From contig CAVTBB010000006.1 in assembly GCA_963732855.1 (NCBI GenBank), positions 61,095 to 125,094 of the forward strand: a stretch of 64,000 nucleotides of DNA, given 5' to 3'. The translations under genes and the position numbers were made by a program. How positions within the stretch are numbered: the first letter of the stretch is position 1; each line of letters opens with the position of its first letter. Below the pieces are notes generated by a model that was given only the letters and a program-made list of their open reading frames with translations, was not told where the DNA came from and did not search any database. Source of the DNA: DASXVU01 sp963732855 (lineage in GTDB: Archaea; Thermoplasmatota; Thermoplasmata; Methanomassiliicoccales; UBA472). Shown here in pieces: positions 27,517 through 36,840 of this stretch.

Positions 27517-27933
27517 ATGGCTACATGTCCAGTCTGCAAGAAAGCGGGGTTAGGGGTCGAGAAGATCACTGTTGCAAATCATGCTAAGGAATCCTGTTGG
27601 CCGTTGGGCGGCGTAAAATATTCGATATGTGAGAACCCCGACTGCGATGTCGTATACTTCACAACTTCAAGAGGGAGGATACTGAGGACGACCGATGTGA
27701 AGACCAGAGTGACCTTCAAGGAAAATGTATCACCCAAACCTCTCTGCTATTGCAAACAGGTGACAGAAGAAGATGTGGTCAAAGCCATAGAAGATGGGGC
27801 GACAACATTCGAGGAAGTTATGAAGAGCACCGGAATAGGGGGCGGAGGGCATTGCAACATCACCAACCCGGCTGGGAGATGTTGTTCCCGCAACTATAGG
27901 CCGTTTATCGAGAATGAGTTGAAAAAGAGATAA
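27517..27933 (+). CDS. CopZ-type N-terminal zinc/[2Fe-2S] domain protein
   Basis: The 138-residue protein matches the N-terminal half of Archaeoglobus-type CopZ: a zinc knuckle CPVCKKAG, then CENPDCDVVYF, then the [2Fe-2S] ligands CYCKQVTEED and, later, GHCNITNPAGRCCSRN. In full-length CopZ an HMA copper-binding domain follows; here it is absent. The protein may be a redox or cluster-transfer factor, or part of copper handling with a separate HMA protein. ATG 27517 is chosen over a GTG five codons upstream because the protein then begins at the knuckle. Confidence 0.8.
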   Translation: MATCPVCKKAGLGVEKITVANHAKESCWPLGGVKYSICENPDCDVVYFTTSRGRILRTTDVKTRVTFKENVSPKPLCYCKQVTEEDVVKAIEDGATTFEEVMKSTGIGGGGHCNITNPAGRCCSRNYRPFIENELKKR

Positions 27934-28013
27934 TAGGTCCTGGTTTATCAACTGAATATAACAATCAATCGATTGGCACGCGGCCATTCGTCCAACCGGG
28001 CATCCTCACAAAA

Positions 28014-28313
28014 CTAGCACATGCCATCGCTTCTGCCCATCGATGCCGCGTCACCCATTAGATTTCCAGACCGATGTGGGATATCCTTAGCACAGGGCTC
28101 GATCGGGACTTCCCTTCCAAGTCTAGTTATTTTGATCCGTCTGGAATTTGATATCGCTATTACCAGAGCGTATTTCATTGTCCATTCCTCGCTGCACCGG
28201 TGGAATACAGAAAATTCCTTCTCGTCAAAGTTCCTTGGCTTGGAGGCCGGACCCCCTCCAAAGAACGAGGTCCTGACCATCTCACCAAGGTGCCAGCATC
28301 CTGTACATGGCAT
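28014..28313 (-). CDS. Possible cysteine-containing protein or gene fragment
   Basis: The minus frame gives 99 residues. The first half looks protein-like: MPCTGCWHLGEMVRTSFFGG, then FDEKEFSVFHRCSEEWTMKYA. Upstream in the same frame the sequence SGRYEYP continues back to a stop, so the true gene may be longer and broken. The opposite strand also stays open but has no sensible composition. I do not recognise the family. Confidence 0.35.
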   Translation of the reverse strand: MPCTGCWHLGEMVRTSFFGGGPASKPRNFDEKEFSVFHRCSEEWTMKYALVIAISNSRRIKITRLGREVPIEPCAKDIPHRSGNLMGDAASMGRSDGMC

Positions 28314-28586
28314 CGGATACTCATATCTGCCAGATCAATGAAATATCGGCCGAGTCTGATCCCAATGTGTTCCGATCCTCGTCGGGCATTCATTTCACTA
28401 GTATCTAGATGCCTATTTAGACAAGAAATACCCAACGTTCATCAAGTTAATAAAAATGCGAATTTATAGCACGGTATGGAAAATAATTCCCGATATTTCT
28501 ATAGGTATTATTGGGTCATGACTGTTTGATGGGCTTCTTGATTACGTTAATATATGTCCATTCGATTTAACAAAAGGGATAATCTC
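28314..28586. other. Promoter-bearing spacer before the secreted protein
   Basis: About 270 bp, AT-rich toward the right. A TATA-like ttaatatat at 28547-28555 lies 36 bp before the chosen ATG, implying a leader of about 10 nt. An upstream ATG (28554) would overlap this box, which argues against that start. Confidence 0.45.
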
Positions 28587-31181
28587 ATGAGGACCAAGTT
28601 TTTGACAGCCATGATATCCATTGCCTTGCTGATGAGCGTGTTTGGCTCGTCGATGGTGAGTGCTGCGCTCACCCCATCGACCTCGATCGCCATAAATGGC
28701 AACTCAGACCTAGACCTCTTCAACTACCCTGGGACCGGGACGGCCTCGGATCCAAAGGTCATCGCCAACCTCAGCATCGACGGGAACGGAGGGGTGGGCA
28801 TATCGATAAACAATGTCAGCCTGCATATTACGATCTACAACTGCACCATCTATAACTCGATCACTGGAATCGAGATCGTCGGATCGAACAACATCACCGT
28901 CGACAACAACACCATCACCGGAGCGAGCGGAAGTCACGGTATCTTCCTGGTCTCGAGCGCAGCCACCCTGGACCGGAACAAGCTCACCGGCTGCTCGATC
29001 GAGCTTAGGCACAGCGATTCGAACGTCGGTGTCCAAGCATACATCGACGCGATGACGATCACCTCGCACAACACCATCAATGGCGCGTCGGTGTACTTCC
29101 TTAAGAATCAGAACATGAACAGAGCCTCGGTCCCCTCGGGGGCCGGCGAGGTCATCCTGCTTAACGTCACCTACGCGAACGTCAACGGGTTGAACATGCG
29201 CGGCGGAGCGGTCCTTTTCTGGTGCTCGAACATCGTGGTCGAGAACAACATCATCACCGGCGCTTACGACGCCATCTACGCGTTCTCATCTAACTACTGT
29301 ACCTATGCCAACAACCGGATCGTGGACGCCTATCACGCCGGGGTTCGCTTGTACATGTCGTCGCAAAACACCGTATCCAACACAACGATCACTCACAATG
29401 CCATATACAGCACTGCATATGGTATCGTAGTGATATACGGGTCGACCAATGTCATCGTCGGCAGCACCGTTCGCAATACCTACGCTGGAATTACCCTATC
29501 TTACACGATCAAAAACACCGTCTCCGATAACCTCTTGATCCATTCGATGGGGGACGGCATCTATATCGAGTCTTCGAATAACAACAGTGTATCCGATAAC
29601 ATCCTGAACGGTTCATCGTTGAGGGGCATACACATTCAGCTATCCAACGGCAACGTCTTCTTTAATAATACCATCGACACCGCCTTGAACAGTGGCATCA
29701 TTCTGTGGAGATCCTTTGGTAATATCATCGATTGGAACAAGATATTCCATTCCGTAAGCTACGGCATAAACCTGACCGCATGCAACGGCGCGGTCAACCG
29801 CATCTACGCCAACGTGCTCATCGGCAACAACGGAAGCACCTCGGTGTACAACCCGGCCAATATCCAGGCCTTTGACGACAGCGTCAACAACTGGCAGGGT
29901 ACGATCATCAGCTACGGGAATGGTACAATCGGCAACTACTGGGGAGACTGGACGGCGCCGGACTCCAACAAGGACGGCATAGTCGATTCGCCGTATGTCA
30001 TCGCCGGAGGCGCGATGGACAACTATCCGGTCGCCCTCTCGGTGAAGATCCTCTCGCCCGCATCGAACTTGTACACTAAATCGACGACCGTGGTCCTTTC
30101 CGGTATCACCTCAGGCTATGTCCTTGCCGACGTCACCTGGTACAATGCCGCCGCCGGCACTTCCGGTCAGGGCAGCGGGTCCAGTTCGTGGACCGCATCG
30201 GTCGGGTTGGTACAGGGCGTCAACAACATCTTCGTCAACGCGACCGACGGCCATGGACTGAAGGTCAGCGACAATGTGACCGTCATCTGCGATACGATCG
30301 GCCCGAACCTGACCCTCGTATCCCCGGCCAGCGGCTCGATCAACACCACCGGCACGGTAACGGTGCAATGGAATGCCAGCGATGCCTTGTCCGGCATAGC
30401 GTTGACCGAGATCAGCACCGATGGGACGACCTGGACGACAGTCACCGGGAACAGCCACAACCTGACCCTGGCCGACAGCGTGTACATAGTTTATGTCAAA
30501 GTGACCGACAACGTCGGTAACGTCAACCAGACCTCGGTGTCTTTCACTGTGGAAGCATCCGTGCCGACGGTGATCGCAACTGCCCCGGTCGGAAGTGGCG
30601 TCTCCAAGGGCGCTACCATCACCGTCCAGTTCAGCGAGGCGATGAACCAGACCGCTACGACAATCCTGGTCGACGGCATCACCGGAGTACTGACCTGGAG
30701 CGGCAATACCGCCGTCTTCACGCCTTCCTCGGCGCTGGCCTACAACACGACCTATACCCTCAGTGCCAGCGGTAAAGACGTATCCGGGAAGGCACTCGCC
30801 GCTACAGGCTGGACGTTCACAACGCTGAAGGACGAATGCAAAATAACCGGTACGCTCTTAGACGTCAGTGGTAACGCGACCGTCGACGCGAAGGTCACGT
30901 TGAGCAATGGCTTGACCACAGAGACCGACGCCAACGGATACTTTGAGTTCAATAAAGTGGCGTCTGGCTCATACACGCTGACGATTAGCAAGGATGGGTA
31001 CAAGACGGTCACGCAGAACGTCACCACTGCCGCCGGAGAGACGACTGCCCTAGGCACGCTGAGCGCAGAGGCTAACCCTCCTGGCACCGATGATACGCTG
31101 CTGATCGCTGTAGGGGTCATTGTGATCTTGGCGCTTCTGGTCGGAGGGGTCCTGGTGCTGAAGCGGCGGAAGAAGGAGTGA
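28587..31181 (+). CDS. Large secreted, membrane-anchored beta-helix/Ig-like surface protein
   Basis: The 864-residue protein has a signal peptide (about 1-28, FLTAMISIALLMSVFGSS). A long right-handed parallel beta-helix follows (about 70-440; NosD/PbH1 repeats such as NNITVDNNTI, NNSVSDNIL), then two Ig-like modules (about 480-650), a bacterial Ig-like module of SbsA type (about 655-745, ITVQFSEAMNQTAT), a carboxypeptidase-regulatory-like beta sandwich (about 750-825), and a C-terminal TM anchor ending in KRRKKE. It is probably displayed at the cell surface, binding or shaping glycans or forming part of the cell coat. Its strong terminator suggests high expression. Confidence 0.85.
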   Translation: MRTKFLTAMISIALLMSVFGSSMVSAALTPSTSIAINGNSDLDLFNYPGTGTASDPKVIANLSIDGNGGVGISINNVSLHITIYNCTIYNSITGIEIVGSNNITVDNNTITGASGSHGIFLVSSAATLDRNKLTGCSIELRHSDSNVGVQAYIDAMTITSHNTINGASVYFLKNQNMNRASVPSGAGEVILLNVTYANVNGLNMRGGAVLFWCSNIVVENNIITGAYDAIYAFSSNYCTYANNRIVDAYHAGVRLYMSSQNTVSNTTITHNAIYSTAYGIVVIYGSTNVIVGSTVRNTYAGITLSYTIKNTVSDNLLIHSMGDGIYIESSNNNSVSDNILNGSSLRGIHIQLSNGNVFFNNTIDTALNSGIILWRSFGNIIDWNKIFHSVSYGINLTACNGAVNRIYANVLIGNNGSTSVYNPANIQAFDDSVNNWQGTIISYGNGTIGNYWGDWTAPDSNKDGIVDSPYVIAGGAMDNYPVALSVKILSPASNLYTKSTTVVLSGITSGYVLADVTWYNAAAGTSGQGSGSSSWTASVGLVQGVNNIFVNATDGHGLKVSDNVTVICDTIGPNLTLVSPASGSINTTGTVTVQWNASDALSGIALTEISTDGTTWTTVTGNSHNLTLADSVYIVYVKVTDNVGNVNQTSVSFTVEASVPTVIATAPVGSGVSKGATITVQFSEAMNQTATTILVDGITGVLTWSGNTAVFTPSSALAYNTTYTLSASGKDVSGKALAATGWTFTTLKDECKITGTLLDVSGNATVDAKVTLSNGLTTETDANGYFEFNKVASGSYTLTISKDGYKTVTQNVTTAAGETTALGTLSAEANPPGTDDTLLIAVGVIVILALLVGGVLVLKRRKKE

Positions 31182-31195
31182 GCGTCGAAAATAAC

Positions 31196-31220
31196 GAGGC
31201 CTGATGGCCTCCTTTTTTTT
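31196..31220 (+). terminator. Strong stem-loop terminator with T8 tract
   Basis: GAGGCC (31196-31201) and GGCCTC (31206-31211) form a perfect stem around a four-base loop, followed by C and eight T residues, 14 bp after the surface-protein stop codon. Confidence 0.75.
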
Positions 31221-31361
31221 CTTTATTTGGGATGTAATTCCTGGGTAATGACCTCGATATCGATCTCCTAATTCCGCTTGATTCCAAGGGTTTCTAGGCA
31301 AACTCATAGCTATCGAGTAACAACGAGTGAGAGGTTAAGGGGCATTCCAACAATGACCTCC
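31221..31361. other. Short spacer before the integrase relic
   Basis: No gene seen; AT-rich, continuous with the decayed integrase sequence that follows. Confidence 0.3.
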
Positions 31362-31561
31362 AAGGCAATATCGGGAGATCGAAAAACGCAATCCGACCAG
31401 ATTTCAGGAATCACGGACTTCCATTCCACATTGACGACGATAACGTGCAATCTTGACTGTTCACTCTTGCCGGCACGAGTGCCCAATTGCGGCATACTCA
31501 CCTCAAGGCGGCCCAAAGATTCTACGATAACGCAGAACGGGGTCTGTCTTATCCTGTTTAA
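31362..31561 (+). pseudogene. Tyrosine-integrase C-terminal relic (a)
   Basis: Three frames must be joined. A start resembling RQYREIEKRN leads into ITDFHSTLTTITCNLDCSLLPA, then QLRHTHLKAAQRFYDNAERG. The last part holds the integrase LRH box and the catalytic Tyr of the RFY segment, ending at TAA 31559-31561. The same sequence plan recurs in relics (b) at 36375 and (c) at 39503. At least two frameshifts inactivate it, and no upstream part of the gene is recognisable. Confidence 0.7.
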
Positions 31562-31774
31562 TCTGTCAACCCTTGGGCTCAATTATTGAACCGGTGGTAA
31601 CTACGTTTTCTGAGGATGAACAGGTCCGCAGGCGTTTGATGAGTTGACGTTGACAGTTAGACTCTGTTGATCTTGTTCAGTAATGGCCGATGAACATAGC
31701 ACCAATATCAATATCTTGGTCTTGTTTCTTAGATGGTTGCCCTCCGAAAAGCTAAGACATGACCCTTAAGGGTT
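31562..31774. other. Intergenic remnant region
   Basis: No gene is supported. I looked for a copy of the tRNA-Ala 3' end beside integrase relic (a) and found none that is convincing. Confidence 0.35.
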
Positions 31775-32560
31775 TCATTTTCCCGATGCGTCTTTTCGCT
31801 TCGGGACGCTATCCACCACTCCTCTTATTCCCACCGGGTGCCCATGACGGAGTATGATCGATGAAGTGATGATGACTGGGACAGTGGTCCCATCCTTTCT
31901 CAGAGCCTTGTATTCATGAGAGCTAATATCTTTCTTCATCCGCAAGATCTCTTGAATATTCATCAATGCCTTTTCTTGATCGTCCGGATGAAGAATGTCC
32001 ATCGCCTCAATGCCTCCAGCAAAATCTTTTATGGAATAACCAAAAAGATTGAGGGCGAAATTATTCAAGAAGGTGAGCTTACCGCTCAGACCCATCTCGA
32101 ACACGGCAATCGGTATCATTTCCACAAGATCACGGAAGCGTGCCTCACTTTCTTTAAGGTCCTCTTCGGCTCTGTATTGCTGAACTAGAGACCGAATGAG
32201 GTTCTCAAGTTCCTTCAACTGTGGTAATGCATCTCCACCTTTTTTCAGGTAGCCATTTGCTCCCTTGTTCAGAGCTTCGATGACTACCTCCTCTCTTTCC
32301 TTTCCGGTGAAAAGAACAAATGGAATTTTATTCCCGGTTGCTCTAATAGAGGCGAGGAACTGTATGCCATCTTCATCGGGCATCTTATAGTCAGAAAGAA
32401 TGACGTCGTAGCTCGCAAACGCAAGTATGTCCCTTGCCCCTTGCGCCGAAAATGCTGCATCCACAATCAAGTCTCTTTGGAGTTCCAAAAATTCCTTTGT
32501 AAGGGCACAAAGATCCTTCTCGTCGTCGACGACCAAAATGTGAATCTTGTTTGAGGTCAT
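31775..32560 (-). CDS. Response regulator with PAS domain
   Basis: The 261-residue protein has a receiver domain (about 1-120) with VVDDEKD, acceptor Asp in ILSDYKMPDEDG, FVLFTGKEREEV and a GYLKKGGD loop. The REEVVIEALNKGA...KKGGD pattern is the euryarchaeal methanogen-type receiver. A PAS domain follows (about 140-255). ATG 32560 is chosen, since the receiver begins right after it. It lies just downstream of the seven-PAS kinase on the same strand, so it is probably part of the same signalling unit. Confidence 0.9.
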   Translation of the reverse strand: MTSNKIHILVVDDEKDLCALTKEFLELQRDLIVDAAFSAQGARDILAFASYDVILSDYKMPDEDGIQFLASIRATGNKIPFVLFTGKEREEVVIEALNKGANGYLKKGGDALPQLKELENLIRSLVQQYRAEEDLKESEARFRDLVEMIPIAVFEMGLSGKLTFLNNFALNLFGYSIKDFAGGIEAMDILHPDDQEKALMNIQEILRMKKDISSHEYKALRKDGTTVPVIITSSIILRHGHPVGIRGVVDSVPKRKDASGK

Positions 32561-32681
32561 TTGTAGTAGACCTCGCATGTTATTGATCGTTATTAAAGTG
32601 AAGTTTCTGCCTATCGAAAATCAATATTAGGGGACGCTCGAGTATTGATCTAAGAATGACGAGTGGATCGGTTTTGTTCCA

Positions 32682-35600
32682 TTATGTTCGTCTAATCCCG
32701 CCCTCAGGTACCAACAAAACGAACTTTGCCCCTTTCCCCGGTTCGCCCAGCTCTTCGATGGTGATGCCGGTGATGGCCAGTATCTCCCGGGAGAGGAATA
32801 GGCCAAAACCATGTTCTTTCCCGGCACTTTGTGTGAATAGTTTCCCTTTCATCTTCGGAGAGATACCGACACCATCGTCCTCGCAGACGATGACGCGCGT
32901 TCCCTCCTTTTCAATTAGTGAGAATCGTAACTTGGTGATTGCGCCCCCGTGCCGGATCGCGTTGTCTATCAGGTTGTTGAAGACCTTGAGAATCAGGGGG
33001 TCGGCGAACAACTCCGTTCCGGTGGGAATGTCGTTCACAAGGCTTATCTTACCCAACTGAACGTTTTTAGAGGCGTTCTTTACCAATTTATGGGCATCCT
33101 GCCAAATTGGGGCATTTACACCGACGTTCTCGTATTCCTTGGTGAAATTGATCATAGCGGAGATCCTCTTGGCGGCAAATTCCGCCTTTCTAAGATGATC
33201 GTCGCTTCCAAGTTCGCTGTGTCTTGACTGCAGCATATCCAGGTTCCCTTCAAGGGCCATCAGCTGGCTCCTTATGTCATGACGGGTGATGCTGGACAGG
33301 AGATTGAGCTTGCGATTGACTTCTAGCAAAGCCTCTTCCACACGTTTTCGTTTGGCAATGTCTCGGCAAACAACGTTGGCTCCAATGTGTTTTCCGGTCG
33401 CATCGAATAACTCATTGGTGATAGCTTCGACCCATACGGTTGAGCCATCCTTGCAGAGCTGCTCAACCTCAAGCACTAATGGTGGTGGAATGATGCCTTG
33501 TTTCACCATATCAAGATTCTGCTGAATCCCTTTTTGTATGATCAAAATCGATTCTTTGGTGAGTATTTGGTCTATTGTCTGGTGCAACACTTCTTCCTGA
33601 GAATAACCTCTGAGTTGGAAGACAGAGGGACTAACATAGGTATAGGAACCGTTTGTGTCCACTATCCCGATCACATCGGTCGAGTTGTCCGCGAGGAGAC
33701 GATATAATGATTCGCTCTTCTTCAATTTCTCGCTCTCTAGCATGCGGTCCGTTGCGTCGTCGTAAATAGCGACGATCTCGCCGTTAGGCAAGCGGAATAC
33801 GGTGTTCTCGTACCAGTTGGAGTAGCGCTCATCAGAATATATCTTGGAAGGGAAGAAGGCCGGCTCTCCGGTCTTCCATACCTGGCGGAAGATGGGTATC
33901 AGCCCATAACTGTCAATGGTGGGGCGTAACTCGAGGAGGCTGTGTCCTACGACCTCGTCCCTGCACTTGCCCTCGATCTCCAGCGCCCTTTTGTTGAAGT
34001 CCCGAATGATATAGTCGGAGCCGCTCTCTCCATCGTTACGAACGTAATATATGGCAACGCCACTCTTCATGACGTCGAATAGATCCTTGAATCGCCGTTC
34101 ACTCACAAGCAGCGAATCCTCTATAAGCCTAGATTGCGTTATTTCGGTCTCGTACACTCTGACTAGGTCCGTCCCTGACACATTCAAGATGCTCGCCTGG
34201 AACACCCTCCCCCCTACCTCGACTTCGCGGACTGTGCGCATCGCATCGGAATTCTTGAGCGTCTTGATGATCTCCTCGATGTCCTTCGGAAGAAGGAGCG
34301 ATACATCATCCCCTCTGCCAATATCACGAACTGTCTGGTAAGCGGATGCGTTCGCATATGTGATCCCCGTCCCGATCATGAATTCGAGTACCGGGTTGGG
34401 GCTGAGCGCGGGGAAGGAGGCAAGATTTTTAATACGGTTCTCCATCTCTTTTATGGCGGTGAAGTCCTGGAACACGGCCACCACTTCGTTCGAGGGTAAT
34501 CGGTAGACATAGTTCTCCGTATAGCCGATTATCTTATCATCCTGGTACAAGGAGAGGGGATAAGATTCCGGTTTCCCGGTCTGATGAACCCTTCTAAACA
34601 CATCCAATAGGCCCATTTCATCGATACCAGGGAAGACCTCAGTCACCTTGCGCCCGATGACTTCCTCCTTTGGCACCTTATCAATAATTTGCGCACCCTG
34701 GTTGAAATCCTTGAAAATGAAGTCAGTGCCGTCCTCCGTCGCCACATACACCGCCACTCCGACTCCAATGTTGTCGAATAATTGGTAATAGCGTGCCTCA
34801 CTATTTTTCAGCTCATCATCCGTTTGCTTACGTTTGGTTATATCGCTGAAGATTATTATTACGCCTTGCCCTTCCATTGGAATCGGTGCAGCAGTGACGC
34901 TTATCCAAGTTGTGCTTCCATCGCCCTTCTGTATCCCCATCTCGATGTCCGAAATCCGTGTCTTTTCCTTCAAAGCCCTGACGCTGGCATATTCATCTGC
35001 AGGCATGGGAGAGCCGTCGGGCCGAAGGATGCGCCAATCATCGCCATCAATCTGCCTCTTGCCCTGTTCTTCCTTGAACAATCCTAGAATGCGCTCGGCT
35101 TCGTTGTTGCTCTCCAAGATTTTGCCCGAGTCGTCTGCAATAGTAACTCCTACTGGAAGCGAATATAGAAGGGTTTTGTACTTGACGTAGTTTATCTTGA
35201 GTTCACATTCTATCCGCTTGCGCTCGCTGATGTCGGTGCAGAAGGCCATAAATCTCTGATCGGGCAGTGCGACCGCGTTCAAGAAAATGGGCACTCCTGT
35301 ACCGTCCTTTCTCAAAAGGATCGTTTCCATGGTCATTGACCCTTTTTCTTTGAGTTCATGGAATTTATTAACTGATTCTTGAACCAGGTTCTTTTCCGAT
35401 AGTTCTACAAGATTCAGACTTAGCAGTTCCTCCCGGGAATATCCCAGCATGGAGCAAGCGGTCTTGTTGACATCCAGATAATTGCCAGTCGCATCGACGA
35501 TGAATATCCCTTCAGGGGCATTGTCCATGTAGGTCCGGAGCCGCGTCTCGTTCTCGATAAGCGCAATATTATTCTTCTTTCGTTCAGAAATATCACGTCC

Positions 35601-35942
35601 CACGCTTAGGATCGCCGTTTTACCAGCATATTTTATTAATCGAGAGTTAAGCTCGATCGGGATCCGCTTCCCATCTTTTGTAATCCACGCAGTCTCAAAA
35701 ATGCCTGATCCGTTTTTGATCACCTCATTCAACCGTTCAGACGCGCCTTCGATATCCTCCTTCGAATTAATATCTGTGACATTTTTTAACAATAGTTCTT
35801 GCTTTGTATATCCCAGCAAATCGCATCCGACATCATTGATCTCCTGGATACGACCATTGAGATGAAGAATGTAAATCGAATCGTTAGCTGAATTGAAAAT
35901 GTCCTTGAACTTCTCCTCGTTCTCCTTGAGGCTCAACTCCAT
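32682..35942 (-). CDS. Seven-PAS hybrid-type histidine kinase
   Basis: The 1,086-residue soluble kinase has seven consecutive PAS-like domains (roughly 1-125, 126-245, 246-375, 376-500, 501-605, 606-735 and 736-865), several ending DISERK/DITKRK. A phosphorylation helix with His in SITRHDIRSQL (about 880) and an HATPase_c domain (NLIDNAIRHGG, EDDGVGIS, KEHGFGLFLSREI) follow. No TM helix is seen. It starts 35 bp after a stand-alone receiver (35978-36325) and is followed by a REC-PAS gene; in related archaea the receiver is often fused to the kinase N-terminus. GC content is below that of core genes, and it lies in the decayed integration island. Confidence 0.9.
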   Translation of the reverse strand: MELSLKENEEKFKDIFNSANDSIYILHLNGRIQEINDVGCDLLGYTKQELLLKNVTDINSKEDIEGASERLNEVIKNGSGIFETAWITKDGKRIPIELNSRLIKYAGKTAILSVGRDISERKKNNIALIENETRLRTYMDNAPEGIFIVDATGNYLDVNKTACSMLGYSREELLSLNLVELSEKNLVQESVNKFHELKEKGSMTMETILLRKDGTGVPIFLNAVALPDQRFMAFCTDISERKRIECELKINYVKYKTLLYSLPVGVTIADDSGKILESNNEAERILGLFKEEQGKRQIDGDDWRILRPDGSPMPADEYASVRALKEKTRISDIEMGIQKGDGSTTWISVTAAPIPMEGQGVIIIFSDITKRKQTDDELKNSEARYYQLFDNIGVGVAVYVATEDGTDFIFKDFNQGAQIIDKVPKEEVIGRKVTEVFPGIDEMGLLDVFRRVHQTGKPESYPLSLYQDDKIIGYTENYVYRLPSNEVVAVFQDFTAIKEMENRIKNLASFPALSPNPVLEFMIGTGITYANASAYQTVRDIGRGDDVSLLLPKDIEEIIKTLKNSDAMRTVREVEVGGRVFQASILNVSGTDLVRVYETEITQSRLIEDSLLVSERRFKDLFDVMKSGVAIYYVRNDGESGSDYIIRDFNKRALEIEGKCRDEVVGHSLLELRPTIDSYGLIPIFRQVWKTGEPAFFPSKIYSDERYSNWYENTVFRLPNGEIVAIYDDATDRMLESEKLKKSESLYRLLADNSTDVIGIVDTNGSYTYVSPSVFQLRGYSQEEVLHQTIDQILTKESILIIQKGIQQNLDMVKQGIIPPPLVLEVEQLCKDGSTVWVEAITNELFDATGKHIGANVVCRDIAKRKRVEEALLEVNRKLNLLSSITRHDIRSQLMALEGNLDMLQSRHSELGSDDHLRKAEFAAKRISAMINFTKEYENVGVNAPIWQDAHKLVKNASKNVQLGKISLVNDIPTGTELFADPLILKVFNNLIDNAIRHGGAITKLRFSLIEKEGTRVIVCEDDGVGISPKMKGKLFTQSAGKEHGFGLFLSREILAITGITIEELGEPGKGAKFVLLVPEGGIRRT

Positions 35943-35977
35943 CTGATGTTTTTGATAGGACTTAATTATGATATTAT

Positions 35978-36325
35978 TTAATTCTGCAAATTGTGATCTG
36001 GATCCCCGCCCTTCTGCAGATAGTAATCGGCGCCGGCATTAAGGGCCTGTATCGCAACTTCCTCTCTACCCCTACCAGTGAAGAGGATAAATGAAGTCTT
36101 GTTATCGATAGTCCTGACCTCCTTCAGAAGCTGAATGCCGTCCATACCAGGCATCTGATAGTCGGAGACGATGACGTCGTACTCTTGATTTCTAAGCTGT
36201 TCCAAGGCATCATCCGCCGAGGTTGCCGTATCCACGGACATGCTCTTATCGAGCTCAAGGAACATCTTAGACATATCAAGAAGGTCGGGTTCATCGTCAA
36301 TCAGCAATACTTTGATGGTCGGCAT
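35978..36325 (-). CDS. Stand-alone receiver domain
   Basis: The 115-residue receiver has LLIDDEPDLLD, acceptor Asp in VSDYQMPGMDG, LFTGRGREEV and YLQKGGDPDHN. It stops right after the GGDP signature that usually links to a PAS domain in euryarchaeal REC-PAS-kinase proteins. The seven-PAS kinase begins 35 bp later, so the pair may be a split hybrid. A promoter-like tatatataaac on the minus strand sits at about 36376-36386, inside integrase relic (b). Confidence 0.88.
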   Translation of the reverse strand: MPTIKVLLIDDEPDLLDMSKMFLELDKSMSVDTATSADDALEQLRNQEYDVIVSDYQMPGMDGIQLLKEVRTIDNKTSFILFTGRGREEVAIQALNAGADYYLQKGGDPDHNLQN

Positions 36326-36374
36326 CTTCTTCCCTAAAAAGGTTATTTGAATGATAATCTCAACTGTGCAGCCC

Positions 36375-36506
36375 GTTTATATATACTGCGATAATGCAGA
36401 AAGGGGCGTCGCGGGCAAACAGCTCAAGGACTCCTACAAAGAGTCCGATTCAATAAAACACATAGATCCGTTATTGGATCAAAAATATCTGTCTGGATAT
36501 GCGTTG
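36375..36506 (+). pseudogene. Tyrosine-integrase C-terminal relic (b)
   Basis: The frame reads YIYCDNAERGVAGKQLKDSY, then continues to QKYLSGYA. It aligns with the catalytic-Tyr end of relics (a) (FYDNAERG) and (c) (YYAMDRDRAGSKLKDAW). It ends exactly against a 13-bp copy of the tRNA-Ala 3' end at 36507, as relic (c) does at the tRNA itself. Only the last about 45 codons remain. Confidence 0.7.
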
Positions 36507-36519
36507 TGGTGGACTGGGG
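36507..36519 (-). repeat. Attachment-site copy of the tRNA-Ala 3' end
   Basis: TGGTGGACTGGGG is identical to 39802-39814, the CCA end and acceptor strand of tRNA-Ala. It directly follows integrase relic (b), so it marks the far end (attL or an old attR) of an integrated element of about 3.3 kb. Confidence 0.7.
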
Positions 36520-36616
36520 AACCTCCACAAAACTGGCTAGCTAACGACCTATTTCTTCCCAATTCATGAAAAGCCCCGCCGAAGGTTCTAAAGATAAACT
36601 AAACGCTTTCCGTTTT

Positions 36617-36624
36617 CTTTTTTT
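36617..36624 (+). repeat. Possible MITE target duplication, left copy
   Basis: CTTTTTTT matches 36841-36848. The low complexity makes chance possible. Confidence 0.45.
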
Positions 36625-36840
36625 GCCTCTCTTTGGTTTTGTATGGGTAAAAACCGATTTCTGTTAGAATCGAATGACATTAAAGATTTCGAAGATCTCT
36701 TATTTGATCTACTATAAGTTAGCTTTAGTTTTTAGGTATCCACGGCGAGTCATCACCATTCAAGCATCATTTTGGGAGGGCGGGAGCCTTCCCAAACTAT
36801 CCTAAATGAAATCATTTACCCACACGAAGTTGAAGAGAAC
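36625..36840 (+). mobile_element. ISL3-like MITE (about 216 bp)
   Basis: The left end (36625-36649) matches the ISL3 left terminal repeat at 21203-21227 at 19 of 25 bases. The right end (36817-36840) is nearly the same as the ISL3 right repeat (TACCCAC..GAAGTTGAAGAGAAC). The inside is non-coding and includes a GC-rich hairpin (TTGGGAGG...CCTTCCCAA). Flanking CTTTTTTT copies would be an 8-bp duplication as for ISL3. It is probably mobilised by a related transposase in trans. Confidence 0.7.
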
